Source of the DNA: Caprimulgus europaeus
Taxonomy: Eukaryota > Chordata > Aves > Caprimulgiformes > Caprimulgidae
Direction of reading: 5' to 3'
Assembly (NCBI GenBank): GCA_907165065.1
Contig: OU015542.1
Location: 1,639,001-1,703,000, forward strand
DNA length: 64,000 bases
In this document: in pieces, positions 43,701 to 54,800 of the stretch
Numbering within the stretch: position 1 is the stretch's first letter
Layout: each line of letters begins with the position of its first letter
The notes under the pieces: generated by a model
What the model was told of the DNA's origin: nothing
The model's input: only the letters and a program-made list of their open reading frames with translations
Databases searched by the model: none
Position numbers and translations under genes: made by a program

Positions 43701-45320
43701 TTCCGAAGGAAACGGAGCGTGTCACGCACACGAGTGTGTGCTTCTGCCACCATTGCTGTGGACACCACTGGCTGATTTCCATCAGAAAGGGGTCTGGAAC
43801 CTCAAAGATACTGAAATACTACAGGTTGCATGAATGTGGGAGTAGAGGAGAGGGATTCCATTAATGCCTTTGGAAAGGAGATATTCTTGACCCTTGCTAG
43901 ACACCAGAGAATCTACATGGGACAGCCATTCTGAATGCTCCAGCTGTAGGTAAACCTTTGATAGCACTTGTACCTTATGAGACCCCAGGGAATTGAGTAC
44001 CCAGACAGCATCTTCCCTATTGATTAGTTCTGCTGCTCACAGAACAGCTCATTAGTTGATAGCTGTGCTGTTCCACCTTGCAGCATGCCTTGTCCTGTTC
44101 CTCACCCCGCTGCGAGGGCTCCCTGCCTGCGTGAGAGACAGCACCTGGACCTAACAAAAAGTATTCCTGCCCCAGAGGGGTTTGGTGTGAGTCTTGGCAG
44201 TCTGGTCTCATCCTTGGCTCTGAAGAATCCCCATCAAGGGGTTAAACATTAGACCAAATGACTGCTGTGTGTTAGCTGCCTAGAAAATGCTGTGCTCAAC
44301 TTCTGGAGCTGGCTTTGGGCCATGTCGTCGGCCCTGCAGAGAAAGGAGGGTGCTGCTTCTCTGGAGCATTATGTAAAGGAGTTTGATTAGATTTCTTCTG
44401 GCATAACAATTAAAAAGATTCATCAGGATTGGAGGTAGAGGCCTTGAGAAGCTGGAAAACTGCTGTCAGGGTTTGTGCTAAAGAACAAATGAGTTTCCTG
44501 CACTTAGGAATTAATGGAAAAGGTACTTTTCCATGGATTTAAACCTGCCCTGGCCAAGCACTTTCTTCAGCTGGAGACAAGGAAGCGACACTTCTTGCTT
44601 TTGCACTTCTTCAGCCTGGTGTGTTGTTTGCAGTGACTTCAACTAGTAAACTTGAGTGAGAGAGACAGTGAAAAAGTGTTTCCCAGGCTGTGAGCTGGAG
44701 GAGGAAGCCTGTTCCCTCTGCTGAAGGGTGCTTCTGTGAAAACACCCCATCATTTTGGCAGTTTTCTCTGTTTCCGAGGGGTCCTTGTCCTTTGGGAAGT
44801 GCACAGCTGGCTTGGGATTCAAGCTGCTCAGAAAGAAACAGCTGCTAATTTTATTTGTTCTTCTCCAAACTCAGCTGGGCGGGAGAGGTGAGCGCAGCTG
44901 GGGGTGGGAGGGGATGGGATGGGACAAGGCCTCCCCTCCCAGCAGCTGCGCCCAGGGCTGGCCCTGCTGCCCCTCTTGGGGGGCTGTGCCCACTCCCCAC
45001 CCCAGGCTGGTGATGCAGCAGCTCTGCTGGTGGATTTGGGGTCAGGGGGTATGAATATCGTTGATAACCAAAACCCTCTTCTGCTGGACCCCTCCTCTTC
45101 TGGGGGGCTGGCGGAGGGGGCACAGGGAAGCTCAGGGCTTTGCTATCAAACTGAGACAACTCTACCCCTTCTATTTTCCCACCCCCACAGTCCTCTGCCT
45201 GAGAAACCAGCGCCTTTCCAGTACCCACCGGGCTGGCCACCAGTGCAAGACCTGCCCCTGTCCCTGCAGGCCCCCCCGCCCGGAGGGTGGCCCATCCCCC
45301 CCAACCTGCAGTGGGGCTGA
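31636..45320 (+). CDS. ZMAT5: ZMAT5, zinc finger matrin-type protein 5 / U11-U12 snRNP 20 kDa protein (five coding exons, 170 aa)
   Basis: ZMAT5 is a component of the U11/U12 di-snRNP that recognises U12-type introns. Exons 31636-31762, 34012-34074, 34291-34371, 41301-41412 and 45191-45320 total 513 nt, giving 170 aa, the same length as human. The N-terminal U1-C/matrin-type C2H2 finger uses C7, C10, H24 and H30 ([17 protein letters not shown]). The CCCH finger is C57-x8-C66-x5-C72-x3-H76 ([20 protein letters not shown]). A helical segment with [12 protein letters not shown] follows, and then a Pro-rich tail with GWPPVQDLP and APPPGGWP ending NLQWG. The ATG has G at -3 and G at +4. The middle of exon 4 differs most from human. 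The gene is divergent from UQCR10 and convergent with CABP7. Confidence 0.97.
31763..34011 (+). other. ZMAT5: ZMAT5 intron with a G-rich minisatellite
   Basis: 2.25 kb. The array at 32172-32726 is the main feature. The rest (32730-34011) shows no recognisable element. Confidence 0.85.
32172..32726. repeat. G-rich minisatellite, about 25 units of ~20-26 bp
   Basis: Each unit is TAGGTGGGAG followed by a run of G (4 to 12) and (GT)2-4. Strong strand asymmetry: the transcribed RNA carries the G-rich strand, with repeated G-runs able to form G-quadruplexes. The minus strand is open in several frames only because the unit lacks stops. Confidence 0.96.
34012..34074 (+). CDS. ZMAT5: ZMAT5 coding exon 2
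   Basis: [20 protein letters not shown] plus a split Gly codon. Brings the first Cys of the CCCH finger. Acceptor CCCCCAG, donor GTGAGT. Confidence 0.95.
34291..34371 (+). CDS. ZMAT5: ZMAT5 coding exon 3 (CCCH finger)
   Basis: [20 protein letters not shown] to QVQ. It supplies the remaining two Cys and the His of the CCCH finger. The donor is at 34372, set by phase. Confidence 0.96.
35075..35665 (-). mobile_element. Old, diverged CR1 LINE 3' part
   Basis: The CR1 pattern is clear on the minus strand (AGGCTAAACAGCCCCACCTC, GCTGTTCCAGTGTTTGACCA, AGACTCTACAACCTCTGTGG when read on plus), but it is much more diverged than the other copies and lacks a clean 3' terminus. Confidence 0.8.
36230..36385. 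other. AT-rich unique block, candidate conserved element
   Basis: Non-repetitive, with CCAATTACACTTGTTATTGA and CATTTAATTAAACAGTTAGG. It differs in composition from the surrounding GC-rich intron. Function unknown. Confidence 0.35.
36700..36940 (-). mobile_element. CR1 LINE 3' end, subfamily B
   Basis: Short 5'-truncated copy closely matching 15847-16100. It has the same ACCTTCCACTAGACCAGG and CCTCATCCAACCTGGCCAAG segments on the plus strand. Confidence 0.9.
38737..38776. repeat. (GGA)n microsatellite
   Basis: About 13 GAG/GGA triplets in a row in a ZMAT5 intron. Confidence 0.95.
39800..40010. other. AT-rich unique block next to a CpG-dense patch
   Basis: Contains CCTTATTAATATTCAACAGG, CAGATGAATAATTGGTTGCC and AGCAATATTAATTTCACACC, followed at 40020-40085 by CpG-rich GGCTCCCGGCGCGCACGGCC. 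The pairing suggests an intronic enhancer or alternative promoter, by inference only. Confidence 0.35.
41301..41412 (+). CDS. ZMAT5: ZMAT5 coding exon 4
   Basis: [20 protein letters not shown] followed by [16 protein letters not shown]. The first half is diverged from human; the [11 protein letters not shown] block is identical. Acceptor CAACCAG, donor GTACTG. Confidence 0.95.
41413..45190 (+). other. ZMAT5: ZMAT5 last intron
   Basis: 3.8 kb with one CR1 fragment (41555-41822). The rest shows no recognisable element or exon. Confidence 0.75.
41555..41822 (-). mobile_element. CR1 LINE 3' end, subfamily A, short
   Basis: Matches the 3' 270 bp of the copies at 9352, 21176 and 30160, then stops abruptly near 41815. 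Confidence 0.9.
45191..45320 (+). CDS. ZMAT5: ZMAT5 terminal coding exon
   Basis: [20 protein letters not shown], then [16 protein letters not shown] and TGA (45318-45320). This Pro/Trp-rich tail is well conserved with human. Confidence 0.97.
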
Positions 45321-45425
45321 GACCCAGGGACCCCCGCAGAGGTTGTGCTGGAGATGGAACAGGCCTTAAGAGACAGAGTTATTGATATCCCCTTTTCTAT
45401 CAATAAAAGCCTCCCCCCTGTTGCA
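45321..45425 (+). other. ZMAT5: ZMAT5 3'UTR
   Basis: Very short (about 100 nt) from the stop to shortly after AATAAA at 45402. Confidence 0.8.
45402..45407 (+). terminator. ZMAT5: ZMAT5 polyadenylation signal AATAAA
   Basis: AATAAA 82 nt after the stop, followed by a strong GU-rich element (CCTGTGTGTGTGGTGTT) about 20 nt on. Confidence 0.88.
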
Positions 45426-46068
45426 GCCTGTGTGTGTGGTGTTATTTCTCACCTGGCAGCCTCCCGTGGGCTGAGCCACTCGGGCAGGTTCTCTCCCTGC
45501 CCCTGGAGCGGGGATCTGTGCTCAGCAGAGCCCCAGCACCCCCTGGATGGGGCTGTCTGCCGATATCTGGGAGCAGACAGCCCCATTTCCCAGGACAGGG
45601 TCTGTCCCCTTGGACCCCTGCTCTGTGCTGCCCACTCTTAGTCTGCAGCCACTGCTGGGCTCTATGTGACTGATCCACACTGGGGAAGGAAGCTGTAACC
45701 AGGTTTTAAAAATTGATATTTTAATATTTCCTGCAGTGTTTATGACTTATGTTTGCTTCTGTTAAATTCAGTGTGAGGAAACTGTTTTGGTTCAGGTGCC
45801 AGAGCTCCTAATGAAGAGCTTGGGGAGCTCCTGTAAGCCCTTTGCTCCTGCTCCCACTACGCTGACAGTCAGAAGGAAGGAGGAAAAATATCCCAAGGTT
45901 TCTCCTTCTCCAGGAAACTAAGTAAACAGTGAGCACCTCTGAGGGTCACTCCTGCCATGGGAGCTGGCTGGCCAGGCATGTGTGCTGGGGGCTGGAGCTG
46001 GGAAGGGGCGAGCAGGAACTCCACAACCCTTCTGCTCGCTGCAGGGCTGTGCTGGGAGCTGAGGGCCA

Positions 46069-46110
46069 GGTGTGGTGGCCAGGGAGGCCAGGTGTGGTGG
46101 CCAGGGAGGC
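46069..46110. repeat. 22-bp direct duplication
   Basis: GGCCAGGTGTGGTGGCCAGG with two further bases occurs twice in tandem. Confidence 0.85.
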
Positions 46111-48325
46111 CACCCTGCCTTCCTCCAGCTTCTCCTCTTGGGCAGCCTGGAAGGGCTGCCCTGGAGCAGACTGTAGGGCTGCTTTTAGGGCTCAGCTTCG
46201 CTACAGCCAAGCCCAGCCTGAGACAGGCTGAGCCCAGCCACACGGCTGCCAGTGAGAGTTTGGGAGTCATCTCCTCACCAGGGAAGGGAGGGATGAGCCC
46301 TTGGCTTGGCTTCCTGGGGCAGGGTGAGGGGTGCTCGACTTCACCGCGGAGCTGCCGGGCGTGCAGGGGATCCCGGCCAGCCGCGTCCCGGGAGAGCAGC
46401 AGGTCTGTCCAGGACGGCTTCGCCCCCTGCCAGCGCATTTCAGGTTTGGCCATGCACAGCGAGGCCGAGTCCAGATTCATGAAGAGCTCAGGCAGGAGCC
46501 AGCTGCCTTTGGCCAAACCTTGGCTGGATGACGCTGGGGCAGGGCAGGGGTGGCCATGGGGACCCATCAGCCCGAGCGCTCCCCATCCTGGGATGCAGCT
46601 TTGACCTGAGCAGGGGCTGGGTGTGAGTACAGCGTGGTGGGTGCGGAGCTGCGTGAGCTGGGAAAACCAGCCTCAGGCAGGGGCTGGTTGAGCTTTAACC
46701 CCAACTCAAGGGTGTTTTTGTCCTTCCTGGTGTGGCTGTGGTGGCTCTGCTGAGCCATGGGCTTGGTGGGCTTTGGTCTTCAGGGCTTGGAGAGCTCAGA
46801 GGTTGTGGCATCAGCTCCATGTCCTGTCCCTGCCTCCCCTTGCAGGAGCCAGCACCTGCAGGTTAACAAGAGCACCCACGTGGCACCTAGTTGAGGGCAA
46901 ATCAGTGTCCCCTGGAGGAAGGGGACCCCTGCCCTGAATGTGGAGGGTGCACAGCGGCAGGAGACCAAAGGAGGGGAAAACCAAACCCCAGAGAGGCTGT
47001 GGGATGCTGCGGCACGGGGCCTCTGCTGCCGGGCTCTGTCCTCGCAGGAGCAGCTTTGGCTGCTCCCTCCAACCCGCTTTGATCCGCATCCTCACGCCCC
47101 CGGCGCAGGGCGAGAGCTCCAGGGAGCTGGGGCTGCTGGGGGGGCTCAGCCCATCACCCCCGCCACTCCCCTGACTTCAAAGGGTGACGAACAGCTTTGG
47201 TGTGAGGCTGACGGGTGGCGGTGGTGACAGCCGGGCCAAGTGCACCGGCACCTTCCTAACGAGGCCACCGCTGCCGGCAGAGACAAATCACAGCCCAGCC
47301 GCTCTGGCCTGTGCCGCGGGTGTTTGGAGGGTGGGGTGGAGTGTGTTTGCCATCAGCCAGCAAAATGCTTTGCAATTCCTCGCCCGTGTTTGGATTCAGC
47401 AGCCCCAGGTCCCATCCCTGCTCCGCGTGCTCCGTCCCGGTGCGGTTTGGAGTGTCCCTGGAAGGGCAGCTGCTCTGGGAGGTGCTGTTTTACCCAACAC
47501 CCTCAATTTTTGTGACTCTGAAACCTAGATCCAACTCAAATCTGGTAGAGAAACCCTTCTCCAACCAAGCAGCTGGAGCACCAGGCAGCTCCGTGGGTGA
47601 GCTGCAAAACCAAACTGTAAATGAAAATGATGGCGTAAAACAGGAACGCGGCCGCCGCCCCTCTGCGCCCTTCCTCGCTCCCGAAGGGATGAGCCACTCG
47701 TGACGCAGGAACTCCCAGTGAAGGCTGGGAGCTGGGAGCGTTCCCAGCCGAGCCCCGAGGCTGAGAGGGGCTGGTGAGGGGGGTTAATTAAACCCGAGCT
47801 TTCCCGCAGATGCCTGGGTGATCTCCGGGCGTCGGGGCTGAGCGTCGCGGCGCTCGCAGGGCGTCGCATGTTCATGGAGCCGGTGAGTGACAGGGTTTTC
47901 GGGGAGGTGTTTGACAGTGCAGTGTCAGGAGGTGACGATGGCATCTGTCACTGCCGGGGACACCTCTCAGCTGAGCTGGGGAAAAAGCTGTTTGCAGAGA
48001 GCTGCGTGGCAAGGAGGGGAACGCCGAAGCAGGACGGGGCTCTCGGCGCCTTCCCTTGATCCCACGCAGCCGGGGACGGCCGGTACCCGGCTCCCAAAGG
48101 ATGCTGCTGGGATGGTCCCTGTCCCCGGCAGGTCCTGGGTGTCCCAGGGTGGGTGGTGAGGAGCTGCAGCCCACTGGTGATGGCACCAGCCAAAGTGCCT
48201 TTTCTAGAGCCAGAGCAGGAGTAATTTATCGAGAAGCTTTTAGGGAAATGAACAGCTCCTGGGCCCCTGCCAAGGCACAGCCCCGTGGGCTCTGCCCAGT
48301 GTCCTCTGGCAGCTCTTGCTGGAGA

Positions 48326-48930
48326 GGAGATGGGGAATGGGGACAGGATGGGAAGGGGGATGGGGACAGGGATGAGAACAGGAGAGGGACAGGGAGGGGG
48401 ACAGGATGGGGATAGAGATGAGGACGGGATGGGAACACGGATGAGGATGGGATGGGAATGAGAACAGGGATGGGGAGAGGAGAGGAAAAGGGATGGAAAT
48501 AAGGATGGGAATGGGAATGGGGACAGGAATGGAGATGGAGATGGAGATGGAGATGGAGATGGAGATGGAGATGGAGATGGAGATGGAGATGGAGATGGAG
48601 ATGGAGATAGGCTGGGGCTGGAGATGGGAACAGGGATGAGGTCAGGAGAGGGACAGAGATGGAAATAAGGATGGGAATGGGGACAGGAATGCAGATGATG
48701 GAGATGGAGATGGAGATGGAGATGGAGATGGAGATGGAGATGGAGATGGAGATGGAGATGGAGATGGAGATGGAGATGGAGATGAGATGGAGATGAGGAT
48801 GGCGATGGAATGGGGACAAGTTGAGGAGGGAGGGATGAGGACAGGACACAGACAAGGATGGAAATAAGGATGGGAATGGGAATGGGGATAGGAATGGAAA
48901 TGAGATGGGGATGGAACAGGGACAGGGATG
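48326..48930. repeat. GATGGA/GGGATG simple-repeat region
   Basis: Purine-rich degenerate repeats with two nearly pure GGAGAT hexamer tracts at 48531-48608 (about 13 units) and 48700-48783 (about 14 units). The two tracts share flanking sequence (GGATGGGAATGGGGACAGGA), so they probably arose by duplication. Confidence 0.95.
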
Positions 48931-49179
48931 GGGCTGAGACCATCCCACACTGCTTGCAGCACCAGAGAGAGAAATAACCTTTGCCAGCTTCTCCCCTTCC
49001 TAGCCCAAAACACCTCTCAGTGCCGCGGTGACCTCAGCTCCGCAAACCCCCCTGGTTCTCTGTCCGAGGGGACCGACAGCAGTACCCGCACAGGGTCCTT
49101 CCTCCCACCTCCCCTCACCCACCAGAGCTCCAGCACCTTCCCTCACTCCACTGCCGTGCTCACACGCTGAGATGTTTTT

Positions 49180-49770
49180 CCCACTCCTGGTGAGTGTTTA
49201 ATTAAATTATGAGGAGCATCACTGTCCCACCACGGCCACGACGAGCCGTCCCCGGCTGCGGCAGAGCGGTGGCCGGGACCCCGAGCTGCCCACCCTGAAT
49301 CAGGAGCTGCCATCTCCAAACCTGCCTGAAGAAATCCCTTCTCCCAGTTCCCATTAAAATTAATTGAGCAGCTTTGAAAAGCTGAGCTTGGGGGATCGAA
49401 TTATTCCTTTTATCTAATTTTTCTTTTATGTTATTGTATTTTCTAGCAAATTAAATTGTTCTCTTTTTCTTTTTGGCCTCTTTATGTTTATTCACAGCAT
49501 CTATAATAGACCTGATTAAAAAAAATTATATATATATCCAGAACTCTGAGGCCACGAGGCTTCCTTTGGAAATGCCAGTTCATAAAAAAAGCAAAACTTT
49601 CTGCGGGGAGATGGATGAAATTTCATTACGGGCACGGAACCTCCCCCACTTTGTGAGGCAGTTGAAATTATTTCATTGCCGTGGAACACTTCCCATTTCC
49701 ATTTCTCATTTGGACGTTCGGTTCAATTTGTTTGATAAATTATACAAGATCAAAAAAAACCCCAAACCCC
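49180..49770. other. AT-rich unique block downstream of CABP7, candidate conserved element
   Basis: A 600-bp AT-rich island in otherwise GC-rich DNA, with TTAATTAAATTATGAGGAGC, AATTAATTGAGCAGC, CTAGCAAATTAAATTG and GAAATTATTTCATTGCC. No transposon, repeat or open frame explains it. Enhancer or untranslated RNA are both possible; function unknown. Confidence 0.4.
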
Positions 49771-50854
49771 AAATCAATAAAACGCAGCCGATTCCTCCTG
49801 GCATCCCAAAAACGGGGTGTCCCCCTCCTCAGTGCCGGGGAGGCCTGTCTGGAGGGTGGGAAATCCCAGGAAAGTGCAAGGAAATGTGGTTTTATCCCCA
49901 TGTGAGGTGTTGAAGGGTCTCCAGGGAGATGAAAGCCGGGGTTGCCCCAGCCCTGACGCCCCGGGGATGGTCCCCTCCAGCCCCGTCCCCCCCAGCAGCA
50001 CCTGTGGTGGGGGGCAGCAGCCTTCCCCAATCCACTCACAGCACCAAGAGCTTCCCTGGGTTTTGTTTATTATTTTAATCAATTTGCCATTAAAAATGCA
50101 TCATTTGGGGGCTCGGGAAGGGTGATCCATCAGTGGGGTGCAGACTGCCCCCCCCCGAGCACACGCAGCCGGGATCACCACGAGCGGGGCCGTGTTCCCG
50201 GGCGTTGCTCAGCGTGGGCGGGATTCCCACCGTGGTGTAAATAAGGAGTCAGAGGGGTGCTCCCCTCCCTGCCAGCCTTGGGGCAGCATCCCCACCCCAG
50301 CCCAGGGACAATGACCCCCCAGAGTCTCTCTGAGCCCCCCCATGCTCCTCTCCTCCGTGGGTCGCACCCTGGATCCCCCCAGATTTGCCATTAAGCCAGG
50401 TGAAGGCGCTGTTGGGAGGTGCTGGCGCTGCGTGCTCTCCCCGTCGAGGCGCTTTGGAAAGCAAACGGCCTCCAAATATTCCTCAAAAACCAACATAAAA
50501 CACCAGGACATGGAGATGGGGGAGTGAAACCGGCACTGATCCGTGGGGAAGGACAGAGCCACGTCAGGATTCACGGCCGGACATGCGGGGTAACCCCCCA
50601 GCACTGGTGGGAGCCACTGGGAAGGAGCCAGGTCCCCTCCAGTCCCACGTTTGGGGATTCTCCAGCCCCACTGAGATACTGGGAGGACCACAGTCCCCCC
50701 AGTCACTGCCCACCTCCCTCACCAGGACATAGCCACACATTGGTAGCAGCTCAGCAGCACCCATGGGTGCTCCCCTGACCCTACACCCACCTGGCACCCA
50801 CTGCACCCCCCGACATGCCCCCCGCATGGCCAGGAGCCCCAGCAGCCCAGAGCG

Positions 50855-51712
50855 CTTCAGAAATCCCAGTTTTATTTCAGATCAGAAACAATCAACCAGG
50901 AAGAAAAAAAACAACAACAAAATAAAACAAAAACCCCAAAAGAACCCCAAAAAAATGAGAAACGGCCCCAAATCCGAACCAGTCCAATGCCCAGGTGGGT
51001 GCTACATACAGGCTGGGGGGGCTCGGGGGTGCGCAGGGTGGGTGACCCTGGCCAGTGTGGGCTCCCCGGCTTTGGGGTCACTCCAGCTTTTCCCAGGGGT
51101 GGGGTCAGCTCAAAGTGCATGAAGCAGGAAGTCAGCGTCGTCCCCCCACATCTGACGGGTGGGGAAACTGAGGCACAGCGCAGGGTGGGGACGACCAGGG
51201 GGAGGGGGTGGGCAGACGGGGTGGGGGTTGTCTAATCCAGCCCTTGGCAGCCAAGTCCATGCAAACGCTCCCATCCCAAACTGGGAACCACCTGGGGCGT
51301 GTGTATTGCTTGAGGGATGATTTGGTTTCAATCATAAATAGTTAGAGACGTTCACGTCGGTGCGTCCGACGGGGTCCCACGCCCGGGGTGGGGGTCAGTC
51401 CTCACCCGGAGCGGGGAGGGGGCAGCACACGGGGCTCCATGCACTTTACATGCACTTATGGGAGGGGTATTCTCTGGCGGGGGGGGCGGGTTGCTGTGTG
51501 GCTTTGTGTGTCTTTAGCATAAAGTTCGGGTTTTCTGCACACAGCCGTGTCACCGGGTCACCCCGCCCCAGCGGGGGCCCAGCGCGGGGTCTTCCCTCCC
51601 CTTGGATTTGCCCCCTTCCCGGGGCAAAGTGTGTCCGGTTCCGGTGTGTACGTACAGCTCGAGAGTCCCCGCTGTGGTGTGGCTCCCGTGGGTGGGCACG
51701 GGGGGGACCCCG
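50855..51712 (-). other. CABP7: CABP7 3'UTR
   Basis: From the TAG at 51713-51715 to just past the AATAAA. Open frames within it have no family match. Confidence 0.7.
50871..50876 (-). terminator. CABP7: CABP7 polyadenylation signal (AATAAA on minus)
   Basis: TTTATT on the plus strand, about 840 nt beyond the CABP7 stop. A second TTTATT at 50066-50071 next to an AT-rich stretch could serve a longer 3'UTR. Confidence 0.7.
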
Positions 51713-51840
51713 CTATTTCATGCCGCTGCGCAGCACCTGGTTGGCGGCGATGAGCATCACGCTGATGATGAAGGCGATGGCGAAGGCGCAGATGAGGCTT
51801 TTCCTCACGCAGGTCTGGCGGATCTGCTGGCTGGAGCAGG
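51713..51840 (-). CDS. CABP7: CABP7 exon 5 (membrane anchor)
   Basis: CSSQQIRQTCVRKSLICAFA, then the rest of the membrane helix and TAG. Human has CSNQQIRQ, one substitution. The acceptor CCCCAG lies upstream at about 51841-51846. Confidence 0.97.
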
Positions 51841-54800
51841 CTGGGGTGGGGAGAGAGACAAGGGGTAGGGGGGGGTTACCCCAACATCCCCCCCAGCTCA
51901 GCACCCTGGGTGCTGGGTGCCGTCCCCGTGGTGTCGGGGCTGGGAAATGCAGCGTTGCCTCGTGTGAAGGGTGTGAGGGTCCCCCCGGCCGCCCCGCGCT
52001 CACTCTCCACGTCGACGGGACACTCCTCGGCTGTGCCCATGTGGCTCTCCTCCTCCGTCATGATGATGTTCTCGATGTCCTTCATGGAGAGGTGCTCGCA
52101 GAAGGTGTCGTACAGCAGCCGCTTCAGCTCATCCACCGTCAGCTTCTGCATGTCACACTGCGGGGAGGGGGCTCGGGCAGGGGCTGACCCCACCAGCACG
52201 GGGGCACAGTGATGCTGGCAGCCCCCCAGCACCCTTGGGTGCTGCCTTTTGGATGAGTTCCCCGTTTTTTGGTGGGGAAGGGGTTGGTGTCCTGCCAACC
52301 CCCTGGCAGAGCAGGGCTGGTGGCTCCCAAGGTGCCTCACACCATCTGCCACCCCGAGCCAAGGCCGGGACAGAAAAGCCTCAGGCTGGTGTAACCCTGA
52401 CCCTGACCCCACCCCTGACACTGAGCCTGACCTCACCACTCACCTGAGCCTGAGCTGGACCCTCAGCCTAACCCCAACCCTAAACCTGACCCTGACCTCA
52501 ACCTGACCCTGACCTGTCCACCAGCTCTAACCCAGACCCTGAGCCTGACCTTCACCCTAAGCCCAACTCCAGACCTGACCCTAATCCTAACCCTAACCCT
52601 CATCCTCACCTTAACCCCAACCCCAACCTTGACCCCAACCCTAACCCCAACCCCAACCCTAACCGTGACCCTGACCCTGACCCCAGCCCCAACCTTGACT
52701 CTAACCACCACCTTGAGCCTAACCCTGATCCCAACCCAACCCTGACCTTGACCCTAGCCCTAAACTTAACCCCAACCTAGACCCTACCCCAACCTCAACC
52801 CCGACCCCGACCCCGAGCCATCCCCTGTGGCTCTCAGAGCAGGACCGGGGGTGCTGTCCCCAAGGGGCGGGTGGGGGGTCCTCACCTTCCAGAAGACAGT
52901 GTCGAAGTCCGTGCCGTGGAACTTCTCGGGGATGCCTGAGGTGGACAGCTTGGGCCCCAGTAACGTCACAAACTCCTCAAAGTCCACTTGCCCATCACCT
53001 TTGGGACACGGAGGTGGCTGTCACCCCCTGCCCAGGCATGGGGACATGTACGACCCCTGTCCCAGCAGAAGGTCCTCATCGGGCTGCTTGGAGAAGGACA
53101 CCCTGCCCAGACCTGGTGGTGCTCAGAGGTACCCCACAGCCTGTGCAGCCCGGGGGGGTCCCACGACAAGTCTCAGTGTTTTTTTGGGGACCCCACTCCT
53201 GGGCTTGGGGACATTCTGCTTCGGGGCAGTCTAGGGGGACCCTGCTCCTGGGCATGGCACTTGGGGGGCTCAGGCAGCACCCAGAGCTGCCCCACCCCAC
53301 CCAGCAGACACTAACATCTGCTCCAAGATGCCCCAGAGCAGCAACCGCTATTATGGGACCTCAAACTCTCAGACGTCAGCAGCCAGGGACCCCCAAACTG
53401 GCTGGAGACCCCCAACACCAGCCAGGACCCCATGGCTGGTCAAGGACTCCCAGAACCAGTTGAGGACCCCAACAGCAGCTGGGTACCTCCAGCAAAGTCA
53501 GGGTTCCCCCAACATGGTCTAGGATGCTCAGCTGGGACACCCAGTGCCATCTGGGGACCCCTAATGTGAGCTGGGGACCCTCAATGTCATCTGGAGATCC
53601 CCAATGCTGGCTGAGGACCCTCAAAATTAACCAGGGACCCCAACACTGGGTGGGGATGTCCAATAAAGTCTGAGGTCTCCCAACACCAGCTGAGATGCCG
53701 AACATTGGCTGGGGTCCCCAGTGCCAGCTGGGACCCCCAATGTGAGCTGGAGACCCCCAATGCTGGCTGAGGACCCCTAAAACCAACCAGGGACCCCAGC
53801 ACTGGCTGGGGATCTCCAACAACATTTGAAGTCCAATGTCATCCAGGGACTCCCAACACCACTCGGGACCCTGTACACCAACTGGAACCCCCATTCCAGC
53901 TGGGACCCCACTGCCACTTGGGGACCCTCGTGGTTGCCGTGACCCCGAGGGCAGCGCTGGGACAGGGTTGGCCTCATCCTGCGCTGCGGAGGGTGCTGGT
54001 GCTGGTGTCAGGGTGGCACTAACGGACGAGGGGAGCGTTGGCAGCGCTGCTGGAGAGGCTTTAAATGGGGAAAAAATGGAAACCAAGAAATTCCCGAGGT
54101 CTTTAGGGTTCAGGTGAGGGGGGGGTGACAGGGGCACGCTGCTGGTGGCAGCGAGTGCCAGCCTGGCCTGCTGGGCGCTGAGGGCGAGGCCTGGGGTGCA
54201 GGATCTGTGCCGGGGTGCAGGATGTGACCCCAGCAGTGGGGTTTGCTGAGCTGTTCCCACCTGCGAGTGCTCCAGGGTCATTAAAAACTAAACGAAGCTG
54301 CGATGACGATGACAATGACGATGATGACGATGATGATGGTGGTGATGATGGATGAGCAGGAGGCTCCAGGCAGGAGGCAGAGCCTGGATCAGACTCTCCT
54401 GCATCCCCCATCCCACATCAGCTCTGGCAGTCACCAACCAGTGGGGTGGAAATGGGGCAAACTGGGTGTTTCAAGAAAAAGGGGAGGACGGGGGGGTCCC
54501 GTCCCTGTCCCCATCCCCAGGTCCTACCGTCCATGTCGAGGCGCTGGATGATGACCTCCAGCTCCACCTCGTTGGGCATGTAGCCCAGGGAGCGCATGGC
54601 TGTGCCCAGCTCCTGCTTGGAGATGAAGCCGTTGCCATCCCGGTCAAACACCTTGAAGGCTTCACGGATCTCTGTGGGGGGAGTGGGGGTCAGTTCATTG
54701 TGTGTCCCCCCCCCAATCCCAGCACCCCCAGTCCCCACAGACCCCCCATGGGCAGCACTGGTGGCCCCAGATGAGCCACCTGTCACTTGACCCATAATGG

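Larger units (their letters stand above)
45426..50854. other. Intergenic region between convergent ZMAT5 and CABP7
   Basis: 5.4 kb. Contains a 22-bp duplicated motif at 46069-46110, a CpG-rich patch (about 47640-47900), GATGGA-type simple repeats (48326-48930) and an AT-rich block (49180-49770). Long open frames here are Pro/His/Ser- or Gly-rich by-products of composition. I see no gene. Confidence 0.65.
52999..54527 (-). other. CABP7: CABP7 intron 2 with a ~30-bp minisatellite
   Basis: 1.5 kb, of which about 53380-53945 is the array. A short ATG/ATGACG-rich purine tract lies near 54302-54352. No other element. Confidence 0.85.

Noticed and set aside
45869-46604. Overlapping 215- to 232-aa frames on both strands
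   Set aside because: I looked for an additional gene between ZMAT5 and CABP7. No recognisable domain, no splice-consistent structure, and both strands are open together in GC-rich DNA.
48226-48948. Ser-Pro-His-Leu repeat frames of 240 and 331 aa on minus
   Set aside because: Direct translation of GGAGAT-type simple repeats; no start context or family match.
53376-54281. 301-aa minus-strand frame rich in Trp, Gly and Leu
   Set aside because: Follows the ~30-bp minisatellite in CABP7 intron 2; repetitive, with no domain.
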